The notes under the pieces are model-generated. The model had not been told where the DNA came from. It did not search any database and was given only the letters and a program-made list of their open reading frames with translations. A stretch of DNA of 64,000 nt from Bacteroidota bacterium (GTDB lineage Bacteria; Bacteroidota; Ignavibacteria; Kryptoniales; JAKASW01), in assembly GCA_021825585.1 (NCBI GenBank), contig JAKAGT010000020.1, positions 1 through 64,000 of the forward strand, given 5' to 3'. Of this stretch, positions 26,749 to 35,601 are shown in pieces. The translations under genes were made by a program, and so were the position numbers. The first letter of the stretch is position 1; every line of letters starts with the position of its first letter.

Positions 26749-26949
26749 ATGTTATACATACTCGCATTTTTTCTTCCGCCTATTGCCGTCCTGTTAAGCG
26801 GCAGGCCTATTCAAGCCCTGGTAAATTTCTTCCTCTGTTTCCTCTTCTGGATTCCGGCAGTTGTGCACGCCCTCCTGATCGCAAGGGATTACTATGACGA
26901 CAGGCGTGCCCGTCGAATCATGAAGGCAATCAGGACTTCTGGTGTATGA
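26749..26949 (+). CDS. Pmp3/YqaE-family small membrane protein
   Basis: 66 residues with two membrane helices. F-F-L-P-P-I-A-V-L-L-S-G and F-W-I-P-A-V-V-H-A-L match the conserved F-L-P-P and G-W-I-P-G-I-x-H-A motifs of the Pmp3/YqaE proteolipids, which affect membrane potential and stress tolerance. The extended basic C-terminus (RRARRIMKAIR) is longer than in the shortest members. AGAGGACC precedes the ATG. It stands upstream of the efflux locus but is separated by that locus's promoter. Confidence 0.88.
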   Translation: MLYILAFFLPPIAVLLSGRPIQALVNFFLCFLFWIPAVVHALLIARDYYDDRRARRIMKAIRTSGV

Positions 26950-27024
26950 CAGAGAAGGAACTGCCGGGGCTCTCATCACGGAAATGAGTCTCGGGAGTTC
27001 GATTGAGAGGGGCAAAATTATTTC

Positions 27025-27053
27025 TTGACAAGCCGTGATTGTTGTGTTATCTT
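27025..27053 (+). promoter_or_regulatory. Promoter of the TetR-RND operon
   Basis: TTGACA (27025-27030), a 17-base spacer and TATCTT (27048-27053) form a near-consensus housekeeping promoter. It abuts the first operator at 27054 directly, so a bound repressor would block it. Confidence 0.65.
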
Positions 27054-27081
27054 GGAAACGTTCTAAACAAAATTCGTTTCC
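27054..27081 (+). promoter_or_regulatory. TetR-type operator 1
   Basis: GGAAACG, 14 bases, CGTTTCC: a perfect 7-bp inverted repeat directly at the promoter's -10. The same arms and the same 14-base gap recur 83 bases further on. Confidence 0.75.
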
Positions 27082-27136
27082 GCAAATGGAAATTGCCGAA
27101 AATTGCAGTCACCGGCTGCTTTTTTTAGTGTTTCAG

Positions 27137-27164
27137 GGAAACGTTAAATACGAGTATCGTTTCC
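27137..27164 (+). promoter_or_regulatory. TetR-type operator 2
   Basis: GGAAACG, 14 bases, CGTTTCC again, ending 21 bases before the TetR start codon. The centre-to-centre distance from operator 1 is 83 bases, close to eight helical turns, so both would face the same side of the DNA. Confidence 0.75.
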
Positions 27165-27185
27165 TCTGAAATTCAGGAGCTACAT

Positions 27186-27812
27186 ATGACAGATATCGAA
27201 GCCAAGGCTAAAATTCTCAAGGGGGCAGAAGAGATGTTCATGCAGCACGGCTATTCCAAAGTCACGATGGAAGAGATAGCAGCAGGCCTGGGGATAAGCA
27301 AGAAGACACTATACAAGTTCTTTCCGAACAAGAAGGAGCTGCTGCGCGAACTGATGACCGAAAGACAATGCGAATTCATGGAGCACATCGAGGAAATTTG
27401 GAAAAGGGAGGACATCGATTTTGTCGGGAAGTTCAGGAGCACTCTCGACTTTGTCGGCGAACGTTCATCGAAGATGAACAAGTTCCAGGACATACAAAGG
27501 ATCGCCCCGGAAATATGGAAAGAGATTCATGACTTCAAGAAAGAGAAGATATTTGAAAAAGTGAGGCGGCTGTTCGAGGCAGGATTCGAAACGGGTATTT
27601 TCAGGAACGACATCGACAGGGACATAGTCATCCTCGTTTACACCAATGCAGTTGAGTCGATAGTCAATCCTGAAGTCCTGTCGGAACTTCCCTGTACCGC
27701 CGGTCAGGCTTTCGAAGCGATATCGAAGATTATTTTTGAGGGAATTCTTACTGAAGAAGGGAGATCAAAATACATCTTTCACAAGCCTGTTGCGGCTCCG
27801 TCAGGTAATTAA
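27186..27812 (+). CDS. TetR/AcrR-family repressor of the downstream RND pump
   Basis: 208 residues. The N-terminal helix-turn-helix domain reads K-A-K-I-L-K-G-A-E-E-M-F-M-Q-H-G-Y-S-K-V-T-M-E-E-I-A-A-G-L-G-I-S-K-K-T-L-Y-K-F-F, a textbook TetR DNA-binding domain. The rest is the helical ligand-binding and dimer domain, with no clear ligand signature. It lies 50 bases upstream of the adaptor gene in the same direction and downstream of two matching inverted repeats, so autoregulation and control of the whole efflux operon are well supported by position. Confidence 0.92.
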   Translation: MTDIEAKAKILKGAEEMFMQHGYSKVTMEEIAAGLGISKKTLYKFFPNKKELLRELMTERQCEFMEHIEEIWKREDIDFVGKFRSTLDFVGERSSKMNKFQDIQRIAPEIWKEIHDFKKEKIFEKVRRLFEAGFETGIFRNDIDRDIVILVYTNAVESIVNPEVLSELPCTAGQAFEAISKIIFEGILTEEGRSKYIFHKPVAAPSGN

Positions 27813-27862
27813 CACTTTTAATTCAAATCGAATGCAAAGAAGCTGAAAGATAGAGGCAGTTT

Positions 27863-28912
27863 ATGAAGAAGCTGAAGGTCCTTTTGTTGGTGATCGGTTT
27901 ATTCGCGGTGATCGTAGCGGTTCTTTTGCGGAACCGGGCACAGATAAAAGCTGAGACGAGAGACCTCCACATCGACAACTATGCGGTTTCCGTTGCGGAG
28001 GTAGCGAAGAAGAGCATCACGGACAATCTGAATCTTGTGGGAACCATCAACGCGGAAAATGATGTGCATGTGATTTCAGAATCGTCGGGAAAGGTCACGA
28101 AGGTACTGGCGAGGGTTGGAGATTACGAACCTGCCGGCGCCGTGCTGTTTCAGCTTGACGATAAACTGCAGGCCGCCGCTCTCGAACTTGCGAAGGTAAA
28201 CCTCGACAAAGCGAAAAAAGATTACGAGAGATACCGGCAGTTGTACGGCGAACATTCAGTCACGGATGCGCAGCTCGAGAACGCGCAGCTCGCATACGAG
28301 TCCGCAAACGATCAGTTCGTGGTTGCCCACCGGCAGTTCGACAACACGAGGATAACCAGCCCGATTTCGGGAATCGTAACCTCGCGCGATGTCAATATCG
28401 GCGCGTACGTCAATCCGGGCATGCCCGTCGCAGAAGTCGTGGACATTTCCAGACTCAAAGTGACGGTGAACGTAGGCGAGCGGGATATCATGGATTTCAG
28501 GCCCGGGGACATGGTTTCCGTTTCCACCGATGTCTACCCCGGCGTACAATTCACGGGTCGCATCAAAACCATCAGCTCGAAGGCGGACGCGGACCATACT
28601 TATCCGGTGGAAGTCGAATTCCCGAACAGCCGCGCCCATCCGCTTAAAGCCGGGATGTTCGCGAACGTCCATTTTATCGTGAGACCTTCCGGAGGCCTGC
28701 TCGTCATTCCCAGGCAATCACTGCTCGGGAGCATCGAAAATCCTCAGGTTTTTGTCGTGAAGGACGGTGTTGCCAGGCTCACGAACATCGTAGTCGGGAC
28801 GACGTATAATAATTACCTGGAGGTCCTCGGAGGCCTGAATGAGGGTGAAACGGTCGTGACCAGCGGACAAGACAATTTAGAGGACGGATATAAAGTGCAT
28901 GTCGTCGAGTGA
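27863..28912 (+). CDS. RND efflux periplasmic adaptor (membrane fusion protein)
   Basis: 349 residues: N-terminal membrane anchor (about 4-23), then the barrel/lipoyl half-motif G-T-I-N-A-E-N-D-V-H-V-I-S-E, an alpha-helical hairpin (about 100-150), the second lipoyl half S-P-I-S-G-I-V-T-S-R-D-V-N-I-G-A-Y-V, a beta-barrel domain and a membrane-proximal domain. It bridges the inner-membrane pump and an outer-membrane channel. It is 31 bases before the pump gene. No TolC-type channel gene is present in the locus, so the channel must be encoded elsewhere. Confidence 0.93.
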   Translation: MKKLKVLLLVIGLFAVIVAVLLRNRAQIKAETRDLHIDNYAVSVAEVAKKSITDNLNLVGTINAENDVHVISESSGKVTKVLARVGDYEPAGAVLFQLDDKLQAAALELAKVNLDKAKKDYERYRQLYGEHSVTDAQLENAQLAYESANDQFVVAHRQFDNTRITSPISGIVTSRDVNIGAYVNPGMPVAEVVDISRLKVTVNVGERDIMDFRPGDMVSVSTDVYPGVQFTGRIKTISSKADADHTYPVEVEFPNSRAHPLKAGMFANVHFIVRPSGGLLVIPRQSLLGSIENPQVFVVKDGVARLTNIVVGTTYNNYLEVLGGLNEGETVVTSGQDNLEDGYKVHVVE

Positions 28913-28943
28913 CATGCCCAGAAATTGAAAAGGACCTCTTGAA

Positions 28944-31900
28944 ATGACTATTACAGAATTAGCTATAAAAAGACCTACCCTTGTAGTGGTGGTGTTCGGG
29001 GCGCTTACACTTCTCGGAGTATATAGCCTGATAAACCTGAACTACGAACTGATCCCGAAGATCACACCGCCCGTTCTCTCTGTTACGACGATCTATCCAG
29101 GCGCGTCTCCGAACGAAGTTGAGAGTTCGGTCACGAAGCCGATTGAAGATGCACTCTCATCTCTGGACCAGGTCAACAGCATGACTTCGACATCGAACGA
29201 AGGGGTGTCGTTCGTCATGGTGCAGTTCGACCAGTCGGCCGACATCAACACGGAAATGCAGAGCGCCCAGCAGAAGGTCGACCAGATAATCAGCAGCTTC
29301 CCGGTGGGAGTAAAGACTCCTTCTCTCTCCAAGCTGGATCTCGAGGCTATTCCCGTTTTGAGGCTTGGCGTCACCAGTTCAATGCCGGCGACAGCGTTCT
29401 ACCAGTTTGTCATCGATAAGATACAGCCCAGGTTGTCGGAGATACCCGGCGTCGGGCTGGTCACGCTGGTCGGCGGTCTTCAGAGGGAGATCAGGGTCAG
29501 CCTTGACGAGGCAAGGCTGCAGGCCTACGGGATATCTGTCCTACAGGTATTGAACGCCGTACAAATGTCAAACATCGATTACCCGACGGGCAAGCTGGAA
29601 GGCGACGGACATCAATTGATCGTCAGGGTTGCGGGCAAGTTCAAGTCCGTGGATGCGATCCGCAACCTCATCATAAAAAGGTCCAAAGATGGCGGGGAAG
29701 TGCGCCTCTCGGACGTTGCCGACGTAGAGGACGGGCACAAGGATTATCAGACGATCACACGCATAAACGGCGTGACATCGATAGGCATCCTTGTGCAGAA
29801 ACAAACCGATGCGAACACTGTCGATGTGAGCAGGCTCGTCCGCGCAGAGCTGAAGAAAATTCAGAGCGACTATAAGGCGGAAAATGTGAAGTTCGTCATT
29901 GCCCAGGACGGATCGAGGTTTACCATTCAGGCTGTCAACGGCGTCAAGTTTGACCTGCTGTTAGCAGTCGTCCTGGTCGCAGTAGTCATGCTTTTGTTCC
30001 TGCACAGCATCCGCAACTCTTTCATAGTCATGCTTGCGATTCCAGCGTCCATCCTTTCCACGTTTATCGTTATGTACATGCTCGGATTCAGCCTGAACCT
30101 GATGACGTTATTGGGGCTGTCGCTTGTCGTGGGAATACTCGTTGACGACTCCATCGTAGTCATCGAGAATATACACCACCACCTTGAGATGGGAGAGAAA
30201 CCCAGGACGGCCGCCATAAAAGGAAGGAATGAAATAGGCTTTGCGGCGCTTTCGATAACCATGGTCGACGTTGTCATCTACGTCCCTCTCGCCCTGACGG
30301 GAGGGCTGATCGGCAATATCGTTCGCGAGTTCGCGATGGTAGTTGTAATCTCGACGCTGATGAGCCTATTCGTGTCATTCACTGTTACCCCGCTGCTGGC
30401 TTCCAGAATCAGCAGACTCGAGAGAATGACGGACGGCACTCTGATAGGCAAGTTTGCCATCGCCTTCGAGAAGTATTTCCACAAAGTCGTTGCCGAGTAC
30501 ATCTCGCTGTTGAAGTGGAGCCTTCAAAACAGGTGGAAGGTTATAGCCGTCTCGGTATTCTTGTTCATCGCTTCGCTTATGCTTGCCCCGCTCGGGTTCA
30601 TAGGCGCCGAATTTATTCCCCAGACTGACATGGGTGAATTTGCGGTGACTCTGGACATGCCTCCGAACTATACGGTGAGACATACCAACCTCGTGACTGA
30701 GAAAGTTGAAAGATATGTCAACAGCCTTCCTGATGTGGAAAAAGACTTCGTGCAGGTCGGCGTATCGAACGAAGGCCTCATCGGCCAGTCGTCAAACCAT
30801 AGTTCCGAGCTCGATGTCGAGCTTGTGCCCAAACAGCAAAGAAAACTGACGACCGACCAGATCGGCGAGATAATCAAGAAGTTCGCGCTCGACATACCTG
30901 GCGTAAGGGCACGCGTAGATCCCATCGGACTCTTCGGTACTGCAAACCAGACACCAATACAGTTGATAGTCAGCGGCCCGAGCCGTTCCGACGTCCTGAA
31001 ATCGGCTCAGATACTCGAAGACGTCGTGAGGAGTATCCGCGGCACAGCCGACGTGCGCCTGTCCGCCGACACAGGAAATCCGGAGATGCGCATCGAGATC
31101 GACCGACAGAAGCTCGCCGATTTCGGACTCTCCATCCAGGAGGTCGGTGCGGCGCTGCAGGTTGCAATGCAGGGGAATGACGACGCGAAATTCAGACAAG
31201 GTGAAGACGACTACGACATACTCGTCTCACTCGACAGGTCGGATAAATCGAATATCTCCGATCTGAAGCATTTGGCCTTCATGAACAACAAAGGGCAGCA
31301 AATCCAGCTCCAGCAGTTTGCAAACGTGTACCAGTCCACGGCTCCTTCTGTTCTTCAGAGGTTCGATCGGATAAGTGCGGTAACTGTATATTCTCAGGTT
31401 ATTGGACGGCCGGTCGGAACCGTAGGGGCGGATATCAAGAACGCAATGGCGAAGAAAACCCTTCCGGCAGGTGTGGACATAACTTATTGGGGCGATCTGA
31501 AGAACCAGGCCGATGCGTTCAGCAGCCTTGGGCTGGCCCTTGTCGCAGCCATCATATTCGTTTACCTCGTCCTGGTCGCCCTTTATGACTCGTACCTTGA
31601 TCCGTTTGTCATACTCTTCTCGATACCTGTGGCGATGGTTGGAGCATTCCTCGCGCTGGCGCTTACAATGAATTCTCTCAACATTTTCTCGATACTTGGA
31701 ATCATCATGCTGATCGGTCTCGTTGGCAAAAACGCCATACTTCTTGTCGACCGCACAAATCAGAAGAAGAAAGAGGAAGGACTCTCGACATTCGATGCTC
31801 TGATCGAAGCCGGAGAAAGCAGGATCAGGCCGATCATGATGACCACGACGGCTATGGTCATCGGTATGCTTCCGCTCGCTTTTTCCCACGATGCCGGTTC

Positions 31901-32087
31901 TGAGTGGAAATCCGGTCTCGCTTGGGCCATTATTGGCGGACTCCTAAGCTCGATGTTCCTCACTCTAGTTCTCGTGCCGGTGGTTTACGAAATGTTTGAG
32001 AAGGTGCAGTTGAGGGCGAAGGCCTTTTTAGCCAGAAGGAAGAAAGCAGAAGGCACAGAAGTTCTGCCGGAGACGGCCGCAAATTGA
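28944..32087 (+). CDS. RND-family efflux pump (HAE-1/AcrB type)
   Basis: 1047 residues, the full family length. It begins I-T-E-L-A-I-K-R-P-T-L, has twelve membrane helices in two halves, and two large periplasmic loops. The proton-relay pair is in helix 4: L-V-V-G-I-L-V-D-D-S-I-V-V-I-E-N-I (two Asp); helix 10-11 has G-I-I-M-L-I-G-L-V-G-K-N-A-I-L-L-V-D. It exports small hydrophobic molecules by proton antiport. It forms an operon with the TetR regulator and adaptor. The C-terminus is short and basic, with nothing unusual. Confidence 0.95.
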   Translation: MTITELAIKRPTLVVVVFGALTLLGVYSLINLNYELIPKITPPVLSVTTIYPGASPNEVESSVTKPIEDALSSLDQVNSMTSTSNEGVSFVMVQFDQSADINTEMQSAQQKVDQIISSFPVGVKTPSLSKLDLEAIPVLRLGVTSSMPATAFYQFVIDKIQPRLSEIPGVGLVTLVGGLQREIRVSLDEARLQAYGISVLQVLNAVQMSNIDYPTGKLEGDGHQLIVRVAGKFKSVDAIRNLIIKRSKDGGEVRLSDVADVEDGHKDYQTITRINGVTSIGILVQKQTDANTVDVSRLVRAELKKIQSDYKAENVKFVIAQDGSRFTIQAVNGVKFDLLLAVVLVAVVMLLFLHSIRNSFIVMLAIPASILSTFIVMYMLGFSLNLMTLLGLSLVVGILVDDSIVVIENIHHHLEMGEKPRTAAIKGRNEIGFAALSITMVDVVIYVPLALTGGLIGNIVREFAMVVVISTLMSLFVSFTVTPLLASRISRLERMTDGTLIGKFAIAFEKYFHKVVAEYISLLKWSLQNRWKVIAVSVFLFIASLMLAPLGFIGAEFIPQTDMGEFAVTLDMPPNYTVRHTNLVTEKVERYVNSLPDVEKDFVQVGVSNEGLIGQSSNHSSELDVELVPKQQRKLTTDQIGEIIKKFALDIPGVRARVDPIGLFGTANQTPIQLIVSGPSRSDVLKSAQILEDVVRSIRGTADVRLSADTGNPEMRIEIDRQKLADFGLSIQEVGAALQVAMQGNDDAKFRQGEDDYDILVSLDRSDKSNISDLKHLAFMNNKGQQIQLQQFANVYQSTAPSVLQRFDRISAVTVYSQVIGRPVGTVGADIKNAMAKKTLPAGVDITYWGDLKNQADAFSSLGLALVAAIIFVYLVLVALYDSYLDPFVILFSIPVAMVGAFLALALTMNSLNIFSILGIIMLIGLVGKNAILLVDRTNQKKKEEGLSTFDALIEAGESRIRPIMMTTTAMVIGMLPLAFSHDAGSEWKSGLAWAIIGGLLSSMFLTLVLVPVVYEMFEKVQLRAKAFLARRKKAEGTEVLPETAAN

Positions 32088-32249
32088 CTTATGACCTAAT
32101 CGCCTGACGTGATCACATAATTGTGGAACGCCGTTCCGGAAATAGAAGCGGGGGAATGAGCCATCGATTCTATACCGTATCTGCCAGAATAACTCCGGAC
32201 TGGACTCATTGTTCTGAAACAACAAAGGAAAAGAATGTTTCCAGGGAAA

Positions 32250-32577
32250 GCGCTCGCCGCAAACTCGGGGCACGAGAGACTCCTGAAGGTGTACCTGTCG
32301 CCTACTGCCTACAAGATTGGCGAAGTCATCGTGACTGCCGATTCGTTTTCACTGGCAGAGAGGACATTCAACCGGCCAATCTCCACGCTCGAATTGAACC
32401 AGAAACAAGTAAATGCGATTCCGCAGTTCATTGAGCCGGACCTTCTGCGTGCGCTTCAGAGCCTGCTTGGCATTACGCCGATTTCCGATTTCTCGTCCGC
32501 GTTGTACGTCCGAGGCGGAACATCCGACCAGAACCTTTACCTGATTGACGGCACGGAAATTTACAACCCGGAGCATG
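32250..32577 (+). pseudogene. Internal fragment of a TonB-dependent receptor (plug region)
   Basis: In frame with an ATG at 32235 but lacking a signal peptide. The translation runs from the end of a carboxypeptidase-like domain (L-K-V-Y-L-S-P-T-A-Y-K-I-G-E-V-I-V-T-A-D) into the plug domain (A-L-Y-V-R-G-G-T-S-D-Q-N-L-Y-L-I-D-G-T-E-I-Y-N-P-E-H) and then breaks. About 110 residues survive of a protein normally 700-1000 long. From 32578, in another frame, follows the C-terminal piece of a different, unidentified protein (about 38 residues, containing L-Y-C-G-E-T-V-S-N, stop at 32692-32694). Two unrelated gene scraps are thus joined between the efflux and biotin operons. Confidence 0.75.
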
Positions 32578-32689
32578 CGTGTGGAAGGTTACCTGTACTG
32601 CGGAGAGACGGTCAGCAACATAAGACTCATGAGAAACTTCCCGATAGGCGCTCAGGTTGACGCAAACGAGCTCAACCTGGCTTCATACC

Positions 32690-32721
32690 TTTGAGAAGTT
32701 CTCCCCGGCGGTTATATTTTG
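32690..32721 (+). promoter_or_regulatory. Possible Bacteroidota-type promoter of the biotin operon
   Basis: TTTG (32690-32693), 19 bases, then TATATTTTG (32713-32721), close to the TTTG / TAnnTTTG pattern of Bacteroidota, 53 bases before the bioB start. It overlaps the stop of the preceding gene scrap. The match to the -7 element has one extra base, so this is weak. No BirA-type operator was found. Confidence 0.3.
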
Positions 32722-32773
32722 GTGAGAGAGTTTTCAACGAGCGAAATATCTATCCACACCAACAGAGTAGACA

Positions 32774-33808
32774 ATGACAATGACGAATGAGATTCCAGCG
32801 CCGATCCGTCACGATTGGACCAAGGAAGAAATCGCCGAAATATACAACCTTCCACTTCTTGACCTGGTTTTTAAGGCTGCTTCTGTCCACCGGGAGTTTC
32901 ACGACACATCCGAAATCCAGGTTTGTTCGCTTCTATCTATCAAAACCGGCGGATGTCCGGAAGACTGCGGATACTGTCCGCAATCAGCTCACTATGAAAC
33001 CGGCGTTAAGGTGGAGCCCCTTCTGGCGTTCGATGACGTGGTGGAGAAGGCCGCGGCGGCGAAGGAAGCAGGCGCGACACGGTTTTGTATGGGCGCTGCG
33101 TGGAGGGAGGTGCGCGACAACAGAGACTTCGATCGTGTGCTCAAGATCGTGGGTGCGGTAAATGACCTCGGACTCGAAGTCTGTGCCACGCTGGGAATGC
33201 TTACCGAAGAGCAGGCAAGGAAACTGAAAGAGGCCGGACTTTACGCATACAATCACAACGTCGACACGTCGGAAGGATATTACAAGAGCATAATCACGAC
33301 GCGCAGCTATCAGGACCGGCTGGACACAATAAAGAATACGCGCAAGGCGGATATTACCGTGTGCAGCGGTGGTATCATCGGGATGGGAGAATCCGACGAC
33401 GACAGGATGGAAATGCTCATGACGCTCGCGAATCTTGATCCGCATCCGGAGTCGGTACCGATAAATGCATTGGTCCCGGTCGAGGGGACGCCGCTTCAGG
33501 GCCGTCCGCCTGTCGACGGATTGGAATTTGCGCGGATGATCGCAACCGCCAGGATCCTGATGCCGAAATCGATGGTGAGGCTTTCCGCAGGAAGGCTTCA
33601 GCTCTCAAGGGAGGCGCAGGCGTTCTGCTTCCTGGCGGGAGCAAATTCCATCTTTGCCGGCGACAAGCTGTTGACGACGCCGAACCCGGATGTCGGTGAT
33701 GACAGGGAATTGTTTGCAGCGCTGGGATTAAGACCGAGGAAGGCCTTCAAAGAAGATGGCGTCCCATCTTATACGGGGGTTCCTCAGCAAAATGCCCCGG
33801 ACAATTAG
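32774..33808 (+). CDS. bioB: Biotin synthase BioB
   Basis: 344 residues. It is a radical-SAM enzyme that inserts sulfur into dethiobiotin, the last step of biotin synthesis. The radical-SAM cluster motif is [12 protein letters not shown] (Cys-x3-Cys-x2-Cys, about residues 55-62). Further family motifs include G-A-A-W-R, C-A-T-L-G-M-L and Y-N-H-N-V-D-T-S, and the conserved Arg of the auxiliary 2Fe-2S site in V-R-L-S-A-G-R. It is first in a compact bioB-F-D-A run and is followed by bioF after 9 bases. Two ATGs lie two codons apart at the start (32774 used). Confidence 0.97.
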   Translation: MTMTNEIPAPIRHDWTKEEIAEIYNLPLLDLVFKAASVHREFHDTSEIQVCSLLSIKTGGCPEDCGYCPQSAHYETGVKVEPLLAFDDVVEKAAAAKEAGATRFCMGAAWREVRDNRDFDRVLKIVGAVNDLGLEVCATLGMLTEEQARKLKEAGLYAYNHNVDTSEGYYKSIITTRSYQDRLDTIKNTRKADITVCSGGIIGMGESDDDRMEMLMTLANLDPHPESVPINALVPVEGTPLQGRPPVDGLEFARMIATARILMPKSMVRLSAGRLQLSREAQAFCFLAGANSIFAGDKLLTTPNPDVGDDRELFAALGLRPRKAFKEDGVPSYTGVPQQNAPDN

Positions 33809-33817
33809 CCGCTAATA

Positions 33818-34978
33818 ATGCTCGAAGCAGAGGTTAGACTCCGACGTTCGCTTGAAGAAAGAAGTGCCGCAGAATCGCTGAGGAGCCTAAGCGTAGGGCG
33901 GAATCTCATTGACTTCTGTTCCAACGACTACCTCGGGTTCTCCCGTTCAAAGATCCTCAAAGACAGGATACGGGAGGAAGAACTCCGCCACGTCGAACAG
34001 TACATCGGTTCAACTGGATCGAGGCTCATCTCGGGCAACAGTGACTATTACGAAAGCCTCGAAAGAAGTATAGCTGCTTTCCATAGTGCCGCAAGCGGGC
34101 TCATTTTCAACTCGGGCTACGACGCGAACCTCGGCGTTTTTTCATCAGTTCCACAAAGAAACGACATCATCCTATACGACCAGCTGGTTCATGCCTCCAT
34201 AAGGGACGGCATACGCCTCAGCCACGCACGCGCGTTTTCTTTCGACCATAATAACTCTGAAGCCCTCGAGCGGAGACTTAAGCTGCAGATCGATGAAGGC
34301 AGTCCTTCGGACGCAGAGCGAAGCGTTTATGTAGCGGTTGAGTCAGTGTATTCCATGGACGGTGATTGTGCGCCTTTAGCTGAAATGGTGGAAGTGTGTC
34401 GAAGATACGGAGCTAACCTGATCGTAGATGAAGCACATGCCACCGGAGTTTTCGGCACGAGAGGAGAGGGAATGGTTGTCGAACTTGGATTGGAGAATGA
34501 AATCTTCGCGCGTGTACACACATTCGGCAAGGCGCTCGGGTCTCATGGGGCGATCGTCCTCGGCTCCGCGACTCTGCGATCTTACCTCATTAATTTCGCC
34601 CGCTCGTTCATATATACGACCGCGCTTCCGTTTCACAGCCTGGCCGCCATCCGCTCAGGGTACGAACTTCTGAAGGAAAGCGGCGAATTTGTCCAAGCTC
34701 TGCGAGCAAATATCTCGTCGTTCAAGAGCCGGCTCGGGAGGGACATCATGGGGAGAATAATACCGAGCATAAGTGCGATCCAGTGCATAATTGTCCCGGG
34801 CAACCCGAAAGTGAAGGCGGCTTCGCGCGAACTAAAGGATGCGGGCTTCGATGTCAGACCCATCATGCACCCAACGGTGCCGGGCGGCTCGGAGCGTATC
34901 CGCATCTGCCTGCACGCATTCAACACCGAAAAAGAAATAGAAGACTTAACAAACAAACTGAAGGTCTTACAGCTATGA
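33818..34978 (+). CDS. bioF: 8-amino-7-oxononanoate synthase BioF
   Basis: 386 residues. A PLP enzyme condensing pimeloyl-ACP (or -CoA) with alanine, the first committed ring-building step. Landmarks are D-F-C-S-N-D-Y-L-G-F near the N-terminus, I-V-D-E-A-H-A-T-G-V-F-G (PLP-contacting Asp and His), and T-F-G-K-A-L-G-S-H-G with the Schiff-base Lys (about residue 236). Its TGA overlaps the bioD ATG by four bases (ATGA at 34975-34978), so translation of the two is coupled. Confidence 0.96.
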   Translation: MLEAEVRLRRSLEERSAAESLRSLSVGRNLIDFCSNDYLGFSRSKILKDRIREEELRHVEQYIGSTGSRLISGNSDYYESLERSIAAFHSAASGLIFNSGYDANLGVFSSVPQRNDIILYDQLVHASIRDGIRLSHARAFSFDHNNSEALERRLKLQIDEGSPSDAERSVYVAVESVYSMDGDCAPLAEMVEVCRRYGANLIVDEAHATGVFGTRGEGMVVELGLENEIFARVHTFGKALGSHGAIVLGSATLRSYLINFARSFIYTTALPFHSLAAIRSGYELLKESGEFVQALRANISSFKSRLGRDIMGRIIPSISAIQCIIVPGNPKVKAASRELKDAGFDVRPIMHPTVPGGSERIRICLHAFNTEKEIEDLTNKLKVLQL

Positions 34979-35601
34979 AGAAAATTTTTGTTACCGGTAT
35001 CGACACGGACATAGGCAAGACCATCGTGTCTGCTATTTTGACGGAAGCGCTGGAAGCGGATTACTGGAAGCCGATACAGGCCGGCAACCTGGAAAAGTCT
35101 GATACCGACACAGTCCGCGAGCTGTTATCCAACTCTAAATCCGTGCTGCATAAGGAAACTTACCGGCTCACGCAGCCTCTGTCGCCTCACGCCGCCGCCG
35201 CGGCAGACGGCGTCAAGATCGACATGGATCTAATCAGAGATTCGATGCCGTCGACCGGAGGCCGCGACCTCATAATCGAAGGTGTGGGCGGCGTAATGTC
35301 GCCGGTCAACGACTTATTTGTCGTCATGGACCTCATAAAGAGCCTGGATGCGGAGCCTGTGATAGTCTCCAAACACTATCTCGGGAGCATCAACCACACG
35401 CTCCTTACCATCGATGCGATGAGAAGAAAAGGACTTCCAGTGGTCGGCGTGTTTTTCAACGGGAAGCCGGTACAATCCTCCGTGGATTTCATCATTCGCT
35501 ATTCGGGCATTAAACCTCTTGGCTTCATAGATGAAGAAAAGAAGCTCGACAAGGAAGTCGTGAAGAAGTACGCGCGGCTTTTCAGAAAAGAATTTCGCTG
35601 A
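34975..35601 (+). CDS. bioD: Dethiobiotin synthetase BioD
   Basis: 208 residues. An ATP-dependent carboxylase that closes the ureido ring. The P-loop is T-G-I-D-T-D-I-G-K-T at the N-terminus; W-K-P-I-Q-A-G and the later E-G-V-G-G-V-M-S-P are the other substrate and metal loops. The open frame extends far upstream inside bioF, but the start at 34975 is fixed by the P-loop position and the four-base overlap with bioF. Its stop shares one base with the bioA start. Confidence 0.96.
   Translation: MKKIFVTGIDTDIGKTIVSAILTEALEADYWKPIQAGNLEKSDTDTVRELLSNSKSVLHKETYRLTQPLSPHAAAAADGVKIDMDLIRDSMPSTGGRDLIIEGVGGVMSPVNDLFVVMDLIKSLDAEPVIVSKHYLGSINHTLLTIDAMRRKGLPVVGVFFNGKPVQSSVDFIIRYSGIKPLGFIDEEKKLDKEVVKKYARLFRKEFR

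Noticed and set aside
28260-28720. Long minus-strand open frames opposite the efflux genes (for example 28256-28717)
   Set aside because: They are shadows of the strongly biased codon use of the adaptor and pump genes, lack ribosome sites and show no protein-like composition.
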